DNA of 61,809 bases, from NCBI GenBank assembly GCA_963693365.1, contig CAVNZM010000026.1, positions 1 to 61,809 of the forward strand. Reading direction: 5' to 3'. The notes under the pieces were generated by a model, which was not told the DNA's origin, did not search any database, and was given only the letters and a program-made list of their open reading frames with translations. A program made the translations under genes and the position numbers. Below are positions 49,090-61,149 of the stretch, piece by piece. Within the stretch, counting starts at the first letter, position 1. Every line of letters begins with the position of its first letter. Source of the stretch: Amoebidium appalachense (taxonomy: Eukaryota > Ichthyosporea).

Positions 49090-51369
49090 GTGGGGGGGCC
49101 TACCTTATGCTGTGTGACTTTCTTACAGATACCGGCCCCCGAAAGCTCAAGTCTCTCGTGGATATCCTCGAGGATAGACGTAACCTGTTCCTCGTACTCT
49201 GCACTGATCACGAACCAGATTTTCTCTCCTGGCCCACGGACCATGATGTTGACACTCCCAAGTAGAAGGTCTTCTGTGTGGAGCACAATCGGACCCCCAG
49301 TCGTGACACTGCAAAGAGGCATGGGATTAGTTGGGGCTAAAACAGTAATTACTTCCGACTAGATGTGGCCCAATACATTCCGAAAAGACCGACCCATACA
49401 CACACCCAGGATGGTTCTGTGAACATAAGGGGCGTTCTGCAAGCCTGCCTTTTTCCTTTGTTTAATTATTTGTTTTTTTTTTTTTGGGGGGGGGGGGGGG
49501 CATACTTATAGAGCATCGGTGTTGAGATGCCTACACGATCTTTGAATTCTCTTGATACTATTGAGTCAAGCGTCTCCAAGCTGAACATGTAGTCGATTTC
49601 TTTCTTCACCACCTGTCCCTCCTGTTAGTGCCTTCATGTTCACCATTCAACAACACACAGCATGCCTACATATACCCACCACAGTGCATCAACACAACAT
49701 ACACTCTCCGCTGCACACCCACGCACGCACGCATGCCTACACAACATACACCCCACGCACGCACGCATCCCTACACAACATACACTCTCCGCACAAACAC
49801 ACGCACGCACGCATCCCTACACAACATACACTCTCCGCACAAACACACGCACGCACGCATCCCTACACAACATACACTCTCCGCACAAACACACGCACGC
49901 ACGCATCCCTACACAACATACACTCTCCGCACAAACACACGCACGCACGCATCCCTACACAACATACACTCTCCGCACAAACACACGCACGCACGCATCC
50001 CTACACAACATCCACTCTCCGCACAAACACACGCACGCACGCATCACTACACAACATACACTCCCGCACAAACACACGCACGCACGCATCCCTACACAAC
50101 ATCCACTCTCCGCACAAACACACGCACGCACGCATCCCACACAACATACACTCCCGCACAAACACACGCACGCACGCATCCCTACACAACATACACTCTC
50201 CGCACAAACACACGCACGCACGCATCCCACACACACGCACACATGCCACGCAACATACACTCTCCGCACAAACACACGCACGCACGCATGCACAACATAC
50301 ACTCTCCGCACAAACACACGCACGCACGCATCCCTACACAACATCCACTCTCCGCACAAACACACGCACGCACGCATCCCTACACAACATACACTCTCCG
50401 CACAAACACACGCACGCACGCATCCCTACACAACATACACTCTCCGCACAAACACACGCACGCACGCATCCCTACACACACGCACACATGCCTACGCAAC
50501 ATACACTCTCCGCACAAACACACGCACGCACGCATGCACAACATACACTCTCTGCACAAACACACGCACGCACACATGCACAACATACACTCTCCGCACA
50601 AACACACGCACGCACGCATGCACAACATACACTCTCTGCACAAACACACGCACGCACACATGCACAACATACACTCTCCGCACAAACACACGCACGCACG
50701 CATGCACAACATACACTCTCTGCACAAACACACGCACGCACACATGCACAACATACACTCTCCGCACAAACACACGCACGCACACATGCACAACATCACT
50801 CTCCGCAAAAACACACACAACATACAAATCTTCGCCGCACACATACGTACCTCACTGGGTGTATGGGTGTTTTTAAGAGGCTTCAGATCTGTTCCGTAAA
50901 GGAACATTGATTTTTCACCATCCGATAGGGAGTCCAACAACCTCCAAAACTCCTCCTCCCCCACCGGATCCCCCTGCCCAATCGTGTTAGCCCCTGTTCA
51001 TGGTAACCACATCCTAGTGGTTGCAAATACGCACCTCTGGAATTTGCCCTATGATGTCCTCCCTATAAACGAGGAAGACATCCCTGATGGTGGTAGCCTC
51101 CACCCAAATCCGGGTGTAGGATTTTCTCACTCGTGTGGCCTGAGCAGCCTTTTTCAGCCCCTGCACTACCGGCTCGGGAGGCACGAACTTGACGGCACCA
51201 GCTGCCCGAAACTCGTGTTCTTTTTCGATTGACAAAACTATCTTCTCCAAGGAGAGCTTTTCTAGATGCATTTGGCGGAGATGTGCTACGGGTACCTCGT
51301 TGAACCCCGCCACCTCCCCAGTCTCAGTGTCTTGTTGTTGCCCCCTGTCCACCTCTCCCGCTTCTTGCT
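48110..51369 (-). CDS. JmjN/JmjC histone-demethylase-like protein, exons 2-7
   Basis: Six exons on the minus strand read in consistent phase: 51035-51369, 50851-50973, 49506-49621, 49104-49308, 48605-48841 and 48110-48214, all with GT...AG borders. The first holds a JmjN-like HEFRAAGAVKFVPPEPV. Then come GEEEFWRLLDSLSDGEK, GISTPMLY at an exon end, and the JmjC core with VLHTEDLLLGSVN (iron ligands His and Glu) and GEVICTLPGAYHFGY with FATVNW (distal His, fold residues). This is the KDM4/5-like class that removes methyl groups from histone lysines using Fe(II) and 2-oxoglutarate. The C-terminal exon is a short coiled coil with a duplicated EQFEEEL. It is most likely a host gene next to the insertion. 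Confidence 0.82.
49690..50830. repeat. 46-bp intronic minisatellite
   Basis: A unit CATCCCTACACAACATACAC-TCTCCGCACAAACACACGCACGCACG recurs about 24 times (for example at 49766, 49812 and 49858). The last third uses a shorter variant with GCATGCACAACATACACTCT. It lies in the intron between JmjC-gene exons 50851-50973 and 49506-49621. Confidence 0.9.
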
Positions 51370-51399
51370 CTGTGTGTGCGTGCGTGTGTGTGCGTGTGT

Positions 51400-51401
<2 letters not shown>

Positions 51402-51450
<49 letters not shown>

Positions 51451-51537
51451 GCCGAGTGCATACATGGGTGCAGGTGCCTTCCCGTGGTGTGTGTGTGTGT
51501 GTGTGTGTGTCATGCATGCGTGCAGGTGCCTTCCCGT

Positions 51538-51569
<32 letters not shown>

Positions 51570-51651
51570 ATGCATGCGTGCAGGTGCCTTCCCGTGGTGT
51601 GTGTGTGTGTGTGTGTGTGTGTGTCATGCATGCGTGCAGGTGCCTTCCCGT

Positions 51652-51683
<32 letters not shown>

Positions 51684-51701
51684 ATGCATGCGTGCAGGTG
51701 C

Positions 51702-51741
<40 letters not shown>

Positions 51742-51893
51742 ATGCATGCGTGCAGGTGCCTTCCCGTGGTGTGTGTGTGTGTGTGTGTGTGTGTGATGAT
51801 GGTGGTGTTGTGTGTGTGTGTGTGTTGTGTGTGTGGGGAGATGGTGAGGTGTTGTGGTGTGTGTGTGGGGGTGTGTGGTATGGTGAGGTGTTC

Positions 51894-51928
<35 letters not shown>

Positions 51929-52006
51929 ATGCGTGCAGGTGCCTTCCCGTGGTGTGTGTGTGTGTGTGTGTGTGTGTGTCATGCATGCGTGCAGGTGCCT
52001 TCCCGT

Positions 52007-52040
<34 letters not shown>

Positions 52041-52349
52041 GGGGGAGGGAGGGGGGGGGGGGGGTTTAGCCGAGTGCATACATGCGTGCAGGTGCCTTTC
52101 CGTGGTGTGTGTGTGTGTGTGTGTGTGTCATGCATGCGTGCAGGTGCCTCCCGTGGTGTGTGTGTGTGTGTGTGTGTGTCATGCATGCGTGCAGGTGACT
52201 TCCCGTGGTGTGTGTGTGTGTGTGTGTGTGTGTGTGCATGCATGCGTGCAGGTGCCTTCCCGTGGTGTGTGTGTGTGTGTGTGTGTGTGGGGGAGGTGGG
52301 TGTGTGGTGGGGTGGTGTGTGTGTGTGTATGCATGCGTGCAGGTGCTTC

Positions 52350-52385
<36 letters not shown>

Positions 52386-52597
52386 GGGGGAGGGGGGGGG
52401 GGGTTTAGCCGAGTGCATACATGCGTGCAGGTGCCTTTCCGTGGTGTGTGTGTGTGTGTGTGTGTGTCATGCATGCGTGCAGGTGCCTCCCGTGGTGTGT
52501 GTGTGTGTGTGTGTGTGTCATGCATGCGTGCAGGTGCCTTCCCGTGGTGTGTGTGTGTGTGTGTGTGTGTCATGCATGCGTGCAGGTGCCTTCCCGT

Positions 52598-52633
<36 letters not shown>

Positions 52634-52781
52634 GGGGGGAGCCGGGGGGGGGGGGGGGTTAGGCCGAGTGATACATGGTGAGGTGCTTCGTGGGTGTGGG
52701 GGGGGGGGGGGGGGTGTGTGTGGGGGGGGAGGGGGGGGTGGTTGTGTGTGTGTGCATGCATGCGTGCAGGTGCCTTCCCGT

Positions 52782-52823
<42 letters not shown>

Positions 52824-52959
52824 GGGGAGGGGGGGGGGGGGGGGATGGGGGGTGGGATAGGCCTAGGTGCATGCATGCGTGCAGGTGCCTTCCCGTGGTG
52901 TGTGTGTGTGGGGGGGGGGGGGGAGGAGGGAGTGTGTGGGTGCTTCGTGGTGTGTGTGT

Positions 52960-52991
<32 letters not shown>

Positions 52992-53185
52992 TAGGCCTAG
53001 GTGCATGCATGCGTGCAGGTGCCTTCCCGTGGTGTGTGTGTGTGGGGGGGGGGGGGGGGGGATAAGCCGAGGTGCATGCATGCGTGCAGGTGTGTGATGG
53101 CTTCAATGTGTGGGTGATGGTGGTGTAGGTGGTTGGGTAATTGGGTGGTTGGTTGTGTGTGTGTGGGGGGGGGGGGGGGGGGGGG
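51402..53185. repeat. GT/minisatellite array in the JmjC-gene intron
   Basis: The unit CATGCATGCGTGCAGGTGCC-TTCCCGTGGTGTGTG...(GT)n repeats about 20 times with G-runs between. Larger blocks that begin TTTAGCCGAGTGCATACATG recur near 51448, 52065 and 52404. Confidence 0.9.
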
Positions 53186-53189
53186 TTAC

Positions 53190-54370
53190 CTGGCTGGAAA
53201 TCCCACTCTCCCCCTTCTCCCTCTCCTCTCCACTCTCCCCCTTCTCCCTCTCCAACCCCCTCTTCCCCTTCTCCCTCTCCTCTCCACTCTCCCCCTTCTC
53301 CCTCTCCTCTCCGCTCTTCCCCTTCTCCCTCTCCCCCCTCCCCCCCTCCCCCCCCCCCCCCCCCCCCCCCCCCCTCCCTCTCCACCCCCTCTCCCCCTTC
53401 TCCCTCTCCTCTCCACTCTCCCCCTTCTCCCTCTCCTCCCCACTCTCCCCCTTCTCCCTCTCCTCTCCACTCTCCCCCTTCTCCCTCTCCAACCCCCTCT
53501 TCCCCTTCTCCCTCTCCTCTCCACTCTCCCCCTTCTCCCTCTCCATCTCCCTCTTCCCCTTCTCCCTCTCCTCTCCACTCTCCCCCCCTTCTCCCTCTCC
53601 TCTCCCTCTTCCCCTTCTCCCTCTCCTCTCCACTCTCCCCCTTCTCCCTCTCCAACCCCCTCTTCCCCTTCTCCCTCTCCTCTCCACTCTCCCCCTTCTC
53701 CCTCTCCAACCCCCTCTTCCCCCTCTCCTTCATCATCACTCTTGTGGACCTCCACTTTTGCCCGCTTTTTCGGGTGGTTAATCGTCGGGGCCGGCAGTTT
53801 GACAGCAGGTCTGTCTGGAGGGCTGCGTGCAGCCCCATCCCACCACACTTCCCATCCGAGCCTTTTGAATATCCAAAAAATTTGTTTCTCCCCCGGCAAA
53901 GAACCCGATACTTCAGGTATGTGACTTAAGTCGTGGCTGCCACTGAAAGTGGAAAGTCGACTGAGCATCGCCGCCAAACCATCCGAGTTTCCATGATAGC
54001 TGCCAAGATCGTAAACTCTCCATTGAGGGCCACCCCATTTCAGAATCCAAGCAATAGTCGTATTGATACCCTTGTTGTTTTCGAGTTGTTGCAACTGATA
54101 TTTGTTCCTGTGATACAGACGCCCGTCGTTGAGTTCAAACAAGAAGACCGAAACATGATCTGAATCGTTGGGTTTCACAGCGTGTAATATTGGTGCCGTC
54201 TTCTTTCTTTGATAACGATTAAAACCCTGTCGTGTGAATAGCTCTTCACCCGTAAAAATGATTGTAGGATCAGTATGTTTCGAGAATATGAATGTTGGTG
54301 GGTTTGCTTGTATGCTACTCTGGAACGCATCATTGATGAGCGCCAGAAACTGTTCGTTGGTAGCAGCCAT
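53190..54370 (-). CDS. JmjC gene, first exon with Glu/Gly/Arg repeat
   Basis: An ATG at 54370 opens MAATNEQFLALINDAFQSSI. About 210 residues form a folded N-terminal region (FLFELNDGRLYHRNKYQL, WILKWGGPQWRVYDLGSYHG), whose order resembles a Cys-protease-like or SUMO-protease-like accessory domain but is not assignable. Then follows a nuclear-type basic patch (NHPKKRAKVEVHK) and an open array of about 180 residues from GGAGAGGGAGAAGGGGGAGAG units (EGEGGEWRGEGEGEEGVGEG). A donor CAG|GTAACC at 53189 ends it. Its phase is one base off that required by the next exon, so the array or its C-run at 53340-53376 holds an indel, or a short intron is hidden. Joining it to the JmjC exons is inferred from strand and position. 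Confidence 0.5.
53200..53735. repeat. GGAGAGGGAGAAGGGG minisatellite, exonic
   Basis: About 15 units of 30-36 bases on the minus strand, open in all three frames, interrupted by a C/G run at 53340-53376. Confidence 0.85.
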
Positions 54371-54463
54371 GTTGTTTGTGTGTATTTTGTGTTTGATTGT
54401 GAGCTTTTTTCTCGTCTGCGAGCGCGCTTGCTATGTGCTTGTGCCACTGCTGCGCTCGCGCTC

Positions 54464-54525
<62 letters not shown>

Positions 54526-55743
54526 CTGCCTGTGTGCTTGTGCCACTGCTGCGCTCGCGTCTAGTCTACAATGTGTGTGTTTAAAATGTGTCGGGAAAAA
54601 CGTGAAGGAAATTCTACGTGTCTGTATTCAAAGAAGAAAAGGCAGCTAAAAGCGCGACGTGCACAGACTAACAGGTCTGTGTTCTCGTTCTTTGTTTTGA
54701 CTCTGGCCTGCTTGCAACGTAAACAGTTTCAGCGCCGGGGTGCAAGTGACACGAACTGAAGTGGCGCGCTTCAATCATGTCATTGAAATGATAGCTGACC
54801 AATCAATAGTTTGTCCTGTTTGCCCAATTGCAAAATGGAATGTGTATTGGGCAATACTCGGCGCGCGTACGTGATAACTGGCCAATCAGTAAGATCGTTT
54901 CACCGACCCGGCTGCCCCTCTGCGTAGCCAAATTTGTGGCTAATTAAGTGTTATAACTTAGCAATAAAAATAATATACCCAAAATGATTAATTTATATTT
55001 ATTATGCAAATATTTGCTTAGAAATTTGTGTGGAAAGCGTTTTCTGAAACCAGTCTACGAAAAGCCTTTAGGATTTGCAACATCGTATCAAATTGGCTAA
55101 TCAGATCATGCCATGGCCGACACGCGTTTGCCCTTAGTACCAGTGCCCGATAGCCCCTATCCAACAATCACTGAATGATTCGCGTGCATTTGGGAATATT
55201 CGCGCCCGTGATAACTGGCTTATCAACTCGGCTGCTAATTATAGTATTACCGCCCTTGCTCCCCAGGACCCTTCCGCGAAGCAATATATATCGCTAATAT
55301 GTACCAATAAATACCAAAAGCACCAAAATAAATTGATTATACACTTTCTTAATACAAAAATTATGTGTGGAAAGCGTTTTGTGAATCCGGCATCTGAAGA
55401 GCCGATGGGGCACTTGGCCAATCAGATTATGACATGCGCTGCCTGGAGTGCCAGTGCCCTATCACGTGGATCCAACTGTTATACACCAATCAGAGCACGG
55501 AGAAGTCCGCGAATGAGATGGCCAATCAGATTATGAAATTCGCTGCCTGGAGTGCCAGTGCCCTATCACTGACGTGGATCCAACTGTTATACACCAATCA
55601 GAGCACAAAGAAGTCCGCGAATGAGATGACCATTGGACAATCAGATTATGAAATTCGCTGCCTGGAGTGCCAGTGCCCGATCACTGACGTGGATCCAACA
55701 ATCAGAGCACCAAGAAGTCCGCGAATGAGATGCTATTGGATAT

Positions 55744-55798
<55 letters not shown>

Positions 55799-56469
55799 GT
55801 GTGTGCGTGTGTGTGTGCGTGTGTGTGTGAGCTGTGTGTGCAAAAAGAGGGGAAATAAGCGCTGCATACAAAAGCCCCGAAGTGGAGTATACGACAAACC
55901 CAGCGCCCAAGCTTCATACCCAAAGTGGATACAATAAAAAGACAGTTGCTGTGTGTGCAAAGCTGTGTGTGCAAAAAGAGGGGAAATAAGCGCTGCATAC
56001 AAAAGCCCCGAAGTGGAGTATACGACAAACCCAGCGCCAGCGCTTCATACCCAAAGTGGATACAATATTTTACATCTCATGCACTACAAGGCTTGGCAAA
56101 GCTTGGTCCTCGGTCCTCAGTCCTCAATGGATCCCCTTATAAGAACATTTTGCTTCTAAAAATCATCGGTGATGGCCTTTTTGATCAGTTCACAGCCGCG
56201 TTTGCACATGAATGAATTTTGCTTTATTTTGGCTTTGTGTAAGAGGTTTTTTTCAGTTCACGGTGTGTTTGCACGCGATAGAATTTTCGTTTGCTTTGCT
56301 TTTTGTAAATAATTCAGTGACGACTTTTTTTGTTCGTATCTCTATTTCAGTGACGACTTTTTTTTGTTCGTATCTTTTTTTTTTTGGGAAGAAGTGTCTG
56401 ACTCTGACCTCCACGTTTTTCTAGGTAGTCTTTTCTATTTCACATTCCCCTCTTTTGAATTTGTGAACC
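54371..56469. other. Intergenic region with CCAAT and tandem repeats
   Basis: No gene supported. Contains (GT)n at 54467-54521, AT-rich sequence with many GCCAATCAG words (54800-55680), three tandem units of roughly 100 bases (CCAATCAGATTATGA...GTCCGCGAATGAGATG) at 55417-55735, (GT)n at 55743-55829, and two units of about 128 bases (GCTGTGTGTGCAAAAAGAGG...) at 55831-56070. T-rich sequence precedes the next gene. Confidence 0.75.
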
Positions 56470-57823
56470 ATGGATAGCGCCTCGCAAATGGTCGGGCAAA
56501 GCACAAACCCCGCCGACCCCACCGACCCCAAAAAGGGCACCCCCACCGACCCCACCGACCCCACCGACCAAAAAGGGCACCCCCGCCGACCCCACCGACC
56601 CCACCGACAAAAAGGGCACCCCCCGCCGACCCCGCCGACCCCACCGACAAAAAGGGCACCCCCCGCCGACCCCGCCGACCCCACCGACAAAAAGGGCACC
56701 CCCGCCGACCCCGCCGACCCCACCGACAAAAAGGGCACCCCCGCCGACCCCGCCGACCCCACCGACAAAAAGGGCACCCCCGCCGACCCCACCGACAAGG
56801 ACGTTTCTTCGGCTCCCATCGACCATAGACTTATGGAAGCACTACAGGCAGAAATGACATTGCAACTTAGTCAGGCTTTAGCCTCACTTGGCGTGACATC
56901 TGTGCCTGCTACACCCACCACCGCCGCCACCACCACCTTACTCGAATACAAAGAGAAATATGAAAATGCGGAGAAAGCGTTGCAAACGGTGAAAGATGAA
57001 AACAAACGGTTGACAGAAACGATTAGAGAGGTCAAAGAAGCAGCAGTCAAAGATAAATATACTGCTTCTGCAACGAACAACCTGTTGGCTGAGAGGGTTC
57101 AGGAACTCGAAGCTCGGCTCATTAGTGAGATGGCCGAAAAGTTATCCTTGCAGGATGAGGTGGCCTGGCAGAAGGAGGAAAATGCAAAAGTCGAGTCAGA
57201 GATGGCAGACCTGCAGAAAACCTATCGAAAGACAGTCAAGGAGAGCACACAAAAACTGCTTTTGGGCCTGAAACGCTCCCCCCATACATCCGACGTGGGG
57301 AGATACTCCCCCCCCCCCCTCTAGCGCTACCCAATCCGGTCGTTCATCCGTTGCCCGCCCCCACCAACGTCCTATTCAGAGTGCCCCCGCTCGCATAGAC
57401 CCCATGATGTCCAATCCCCACACACAAACATCCGACGTCGAGGAGATACTCCCCCCCCCCCCCTCTAGCGCTACCCAATCCGGTCGTTCATCCGTTGCCC
57501 GCCCCCACCAACGTCCTATTCAGAGTGCCCCCGCTCGCACAGACCCCATGATGTCCAGTCCCCACACAAAAACCGGGCTCGGGCTGAAGAGGGGGGCGGA
57601 TTCAGGTGGGAATGTGCCCAAACGGTTCCGGGGCGGAGAGAGAGAAAGGCCCAAGGAATCAATAGATAAGATTCTCGACGAAGCAGCCAGAGAGGAGGAT
57701 GAGAAGAAGCGGAAAGAAAGCAGTCGTGCAGGGCAGGGCAAGAAAGAAAGACCATCGGGCAAGAAAACGGTGCTCCGCACACGGAGGCCTGTGACTTCCA
57801 GTGACGATGACCATTCGGTCTGA
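56470..57823 (+). CDS. Coiled-coil protein with DPTDKKGTPA repeats
   Basis: From ATG 56470: a repeat of the form P(A/T)DPTDKKGTPA occurs about nine times (56500-56800), with a short stretch in other frames inside the array where C-run lengths differ. Then a 150-residue coiled coil (LLEYKEKYENAEKALQTVK, AERVQELEARLISEMAEKL). The frame stops at 57324 in a C-run. A tandem copy of the same 128 bases (57414-57540) has a different run length and reads through to a basic tail (LKRGADSGGNVPKRFRGG, KKRKESSRAGQGKKERPSG) ending at 57823. Probably one gene whose reading depends on a variable homopolymer. Nuclear, by its basic tail. No known family. Confidence 0.55.
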
Positions 57824-57829
57824 AAGACT

Positions 57830-58020
57830 TTGTGTGTGTTTTTTTTGTTTTGTTTTTTTTTTTGTTTTTTTTTTTTGTGGGGGGGGGGGGGGGGGGGGGG
57901 GGGGGCTTCGACTATGTTACATGGCAGAGCCTAAGACGTTGGAGTGATGCCGTGTGAAATGTGGAAAAATATAGACTTGGCTATGAAACACGGAAAGCAT
58001 TGTTTTTTTTTTTTTTTTTT

Positions 58021-58059
<39 letters not shown>

Positions 58060-58184
58060 GCTTCGACTATGTTACATGGCAGAGCCTAGGACGTGGGAGT
58101 GATGCCGTGTGAAATCTGGAAAAATATAGACTTGAAAGCATTGTTTTTTTTTTGTTTTTGTTTTTTTTTTTTTTTTTTTTTTTT

Positions 58185-58216
<32 letters not shown>

Positions 58217-58255
58217 CTTCGACTATGTTACATGGCAGAGCCTACGGTTTCTGTA
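57830..58255. repeat. Three T-run/G-run units
   Basis: A poly-T then poly-G block followed by CTTCGACTATGTTACATGGC-AGAGCCTA...GATGCCGTGTGAAAT recurs at 57840, 58001 and 58142, period about 140-160 bases. Confidence 0.85.
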
Positions 58256-58369
58256 TAATGTATAGGTAGAAGTTTTGGGATTTCTTTTTACAATCGGTTG
58301 GAGATGGATTTTATAAAAAGAAATCCAGTGTTATCTGAATCTGTGCTTACCCCACATGCTTGTATACAC

Positions 58370-59545
58370 AGACGTGATGCACGTCTAAGTCCTTCACACA
58401 CTCAAAGAGTCCCACCACCCACATGCACTAGCACTATTTCTCTCTTCCTGCTCTGTATCCCCCCTCCCCCCTTCATGCATGCACGTCTAAGTCCTTCAAT
58501 CCCCATGCCATGCACACACTCAAAGAGTCCCCCACCACCCACATGCACTAGCACCATTTCTCTCTTCCTGCTCTATATCCCCCCCCCCACCCCCCCCCCT
58601 CCCCTTCCCCCTTCATGCATGCACGTCTAAGTCCTTCAATCCCCATGCCATGCACACACTCAAAGAGTCCCCCACCACCCACATGCACTAGCACCATTTC
58701 TCTCTTCCTGCTCTATATCCCCCCCCCCCCCCCCCCCCCCCTCCCCTCCCCCCTTCATGCATGCACGTCTAAGTCCTTCAATCCCCATGCCATGCACACA
58801 CTCAAAGAGTCCCCCACCACCCACATGCACTAGCACCATTTCTCTCTTCCTGCTCTATATCCCCCCCCACCCCCCCCTCCCCTTCCCCCTTCATGCATGC
58901 ACGTCTAAGTCCTTCAATCCCCATGCCATGCACACACTCAAAGAGTCCCCCACCACCCACATGCACTAGCACCATTTCTCTCTTCCTGCTCTATATCCCC
59001 CCCCCCCCCCCCCCCCTCCCCTCCCCCCCCTTCATGCATGCACGTCTAAGTCCTTCAATCCCCATGCCATGCACACATTCAAAGAGTCCCCCACCACCCA
59101 CATGCACTAGCACCATTTCTCTCTTCCTGCTCTATATCCCCCCCCCCCTCCCCTCCCCCCTTCATGCATGCACGTCTAAGTCCTTCAATCCCCATGCCAT
59201 GCATGCATTCAAAGAGTCCCCCACCACCCACATGCACTAGCACCATTTCTCTCTTCCTGTCTCTATATCCCCCCCCCCCTCCCCTCCCCCCTTCATGCAT
59301 GCACGTCTAAGTCCTTCAATCCCCATGCCATGCATGCATTCAAAGAGTCCCCCCACCACCCACATGCACTAGCACCATTTCTCTCTTCCTGCTCTATATC
59401 CCCCCCCCCCCCCCCCCCCTCCCCTCCCCCCTTCATGCATGCACGTCTAACTAAGTCCTTCAATCCCCATGCCATGCATGCATTCAAAGAGTCCCCCACC
59501 ACCCACATGCACTAGCACCATTTCTCTCTTCCTGCTCTGTATTCC
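58370..59545. repeat. About 136-bp satellite, nine copies
   Basis: Unit: CATGCACGTCTAAGTCCTTC, CCCCATGCCATGCACACACTC, AAAGAGTCCCCCACCACCCA, ATGCACTAGCACCATTTCTC, then CTTCCTGCTCTATAT and a C-run. Copies start near 58477, 58615, 58757, 58893, 59035, 59165, 59297 and 59436; length varies with the C-run. Confidence 0.9.
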
Positions 59546-59689
59546 CTGCATGCACTAGCAGTGTTACTCGTTCATCCCAGCCCGGGCCAATGGTATGCAA
59601 AGTAACTGTATCGGCCGTGCAGCGCTGTCGTTGTGTGTTTATTTTCGTGTTTTCGGGTCGGTGCACGTGTGGTGTGGAGTACCATGTTT

Positions 59690-60050
59690 ATTGGTTTTTG
59701 TATCAGCGCTGGCGTGTACTCCACTTTTGTATCAGCGCTGGCGCTGTGATTGTCGTGTACTCCACTTTTGTATCAGCGCTGGCGGCTCACTTTTGTATCA
59801 GCGTGGCGTGTACTCCACTTTTGTATCAGCGCTGGCGGTACTCCACTTTTGTATCAGCGCTGGCGTGTACTCCACTTTTGTATCAGCGCTGGCGCTGTGA
59901 TTGTCGTGTACTCCACTTTTGTATCAGCGCTGGCGGTACTCCACTTTTGTATCAGCGCTGGCGGACTCCACTTTTGATCAGCTGGCGTGTACTCCACTTT
60001 TGTATCAGCGCTGGCGCTGTGATTGTCGTGTACTCCACTTTTGTAGCGCG
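59690..60050. repeat. 27-bp minisatellite
   Basis: GTACTCCACTTTTGTATCAGC-GCTGGCG repeats about 12 times, some units extended by CTGTGATTGTC. Confidence 0.9.
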
Positions 60051-60064
60051 GTGTGTTAATTGAT

Positions 60065-60385
60065 TTAAAAGTCCGAGTGACTTGTTTGTCTCAGAGTGGT
60101 GTCGTACTCCGCAGCACCCGTCTTCTTATTGAAATAGTATATGACTGCATACACCAATGGTGTAACCAATAAACATGTGAGGACAATAGCAGCGCTGACG
60201 TACACCAGATACATTTTGTTCACTTTCTCTCTAGCATTCGGTTCGGACTTCATTAAATTGTACCAGTGTATATTTGCAACGACACTGCATATAGATATCA
60301 CATAAAGAATGCCTGTGGTGACCGTGCTGTCGAACATGTACGTGTACCTCACAAAACTTTCAGTATCCGACGTGTTACACCCCAA
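60065..60385 (-). CDS. Small multi-pass membrane protein (5' end unclear)
   Basis: About 100 residues with hydrophobic helices GILYVISICSVVANIHW and YLVYVSAAIVLTCLLVTPLVY, a short Lys/Glu loop between them, and a polar tail. The open frame extends upstream to a stop without an ATG before the first helix; the only ATG is at MFDSTV, so a 5' exon or a nonstandard start is likely. No family recognised. Confidence 0.5.
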   Translation of the reverse strand: MGCNTSDTESFVRYTYMFDSTVTTGILYVISICSVVANIHWYNLMKSEPNAREKVNKMYLVYVSAAIVLTCLLVTPLVYAVIYYFNKKTGAAEYDTTLRQTSHSDF

Positions 60386-60641
60386 AAGTGACCTCTCTGA
60401 GATCTTGCCTGTGGTACAAACTCTTGATGCCGTGTTGCTCTTGTGTTTTACCAGTACCCCTCTCTCCAGATGCCGAATTTAGATTGGAATTCGTGAATAC
60501 ACCCATGTGATTGGTCAGTGGTTTGGCACCAAGAGATTGATTGATATGCCATCAACCAGTCAACAAAAAGTACTCGCTTTTACTTTTTGTCTCGCTTCAC
60601 CCCAATCCAAGAACAGTGCACACCAAAACAAAACACTAGAA

Positions 60642-61124
60642 ATGGGAGACGCACTTTTGCGCCCCGATTCGGTTGACCCCGAACGATGCCCTGCATTTGC
60701 ACCCTCAAAAAAAGCCCAGTGCAAAAACAAAAAGAAAACATGCCCACACCACAAGGACGGCTTCAAGCCCTGGGTATGCTTTGCCCCTGCCACCGGTGTC
60801 CTCCTCTACAGCGACAACACCATCAACATCCTCCACACCCACAAGGCCGGGGACTATGCTCATGCAAACCTCCTGCTGGACGACCTCCTGGCCGCCTTTA
60901 CAGTCGCAGAAATGCAGCGCCCTCGCACCGAGCGCACCGGGGTACCCGCGCTGACTGTGTCCACTCCGGATCCACCCATGGGTGCACCACAGCCACCGGT
61001 TGCAGCTGCAGCGGTGGGTGTGGGCAGGGAAAATGGGTACTGCCAGGGCAAAACCAAGGCTGGCAATCCCTGCAAAAACAGGGTGAAATCTACGACCCAT
61101 TGCCATAAGCACAAGCCCAAATAA
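60642..61124 (+). CDS. Protein with two Cys/His finger motifs
   Basis: 160 residues from ATG 60642. Two similar motifs flank a middle domain: CPAFAPSKKAQCKNKKKTCP then HH near the N terminus, and CQGKTKAGNPCKNRVKSTTH then CHKH at the C terminus (C-x10-C-x6/8-C-x-x-H). The short finger around KTKxGxPCK is widespread in phage, viral and eukaryotic proteins and probably binds zinc and nucleic acid. The middle has a helix (YAHANLLLDDLLAAFTVAEM) and a Pro/Ala linker. Single exon and compact, so it could belong to another viral remnant. Confidence 0.65.
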   Translation: MGDALLRPDSVDPERCPAFAPSKKAQCKNKKKTCPHHKDGFKPWVCFAPATGVLLYSDNTINILHTHKAGDYAHANLLLDDLLAAFTVAEMQRPRTERTGVPALTVSTPDPPMGAPQPPVAAAAVGVGRENGYCQGKTKAGNPCKNRVKSTTHCHKHKPK

Positions 61125-61149
61125 AAAAACCACCCACACACCCACACGT

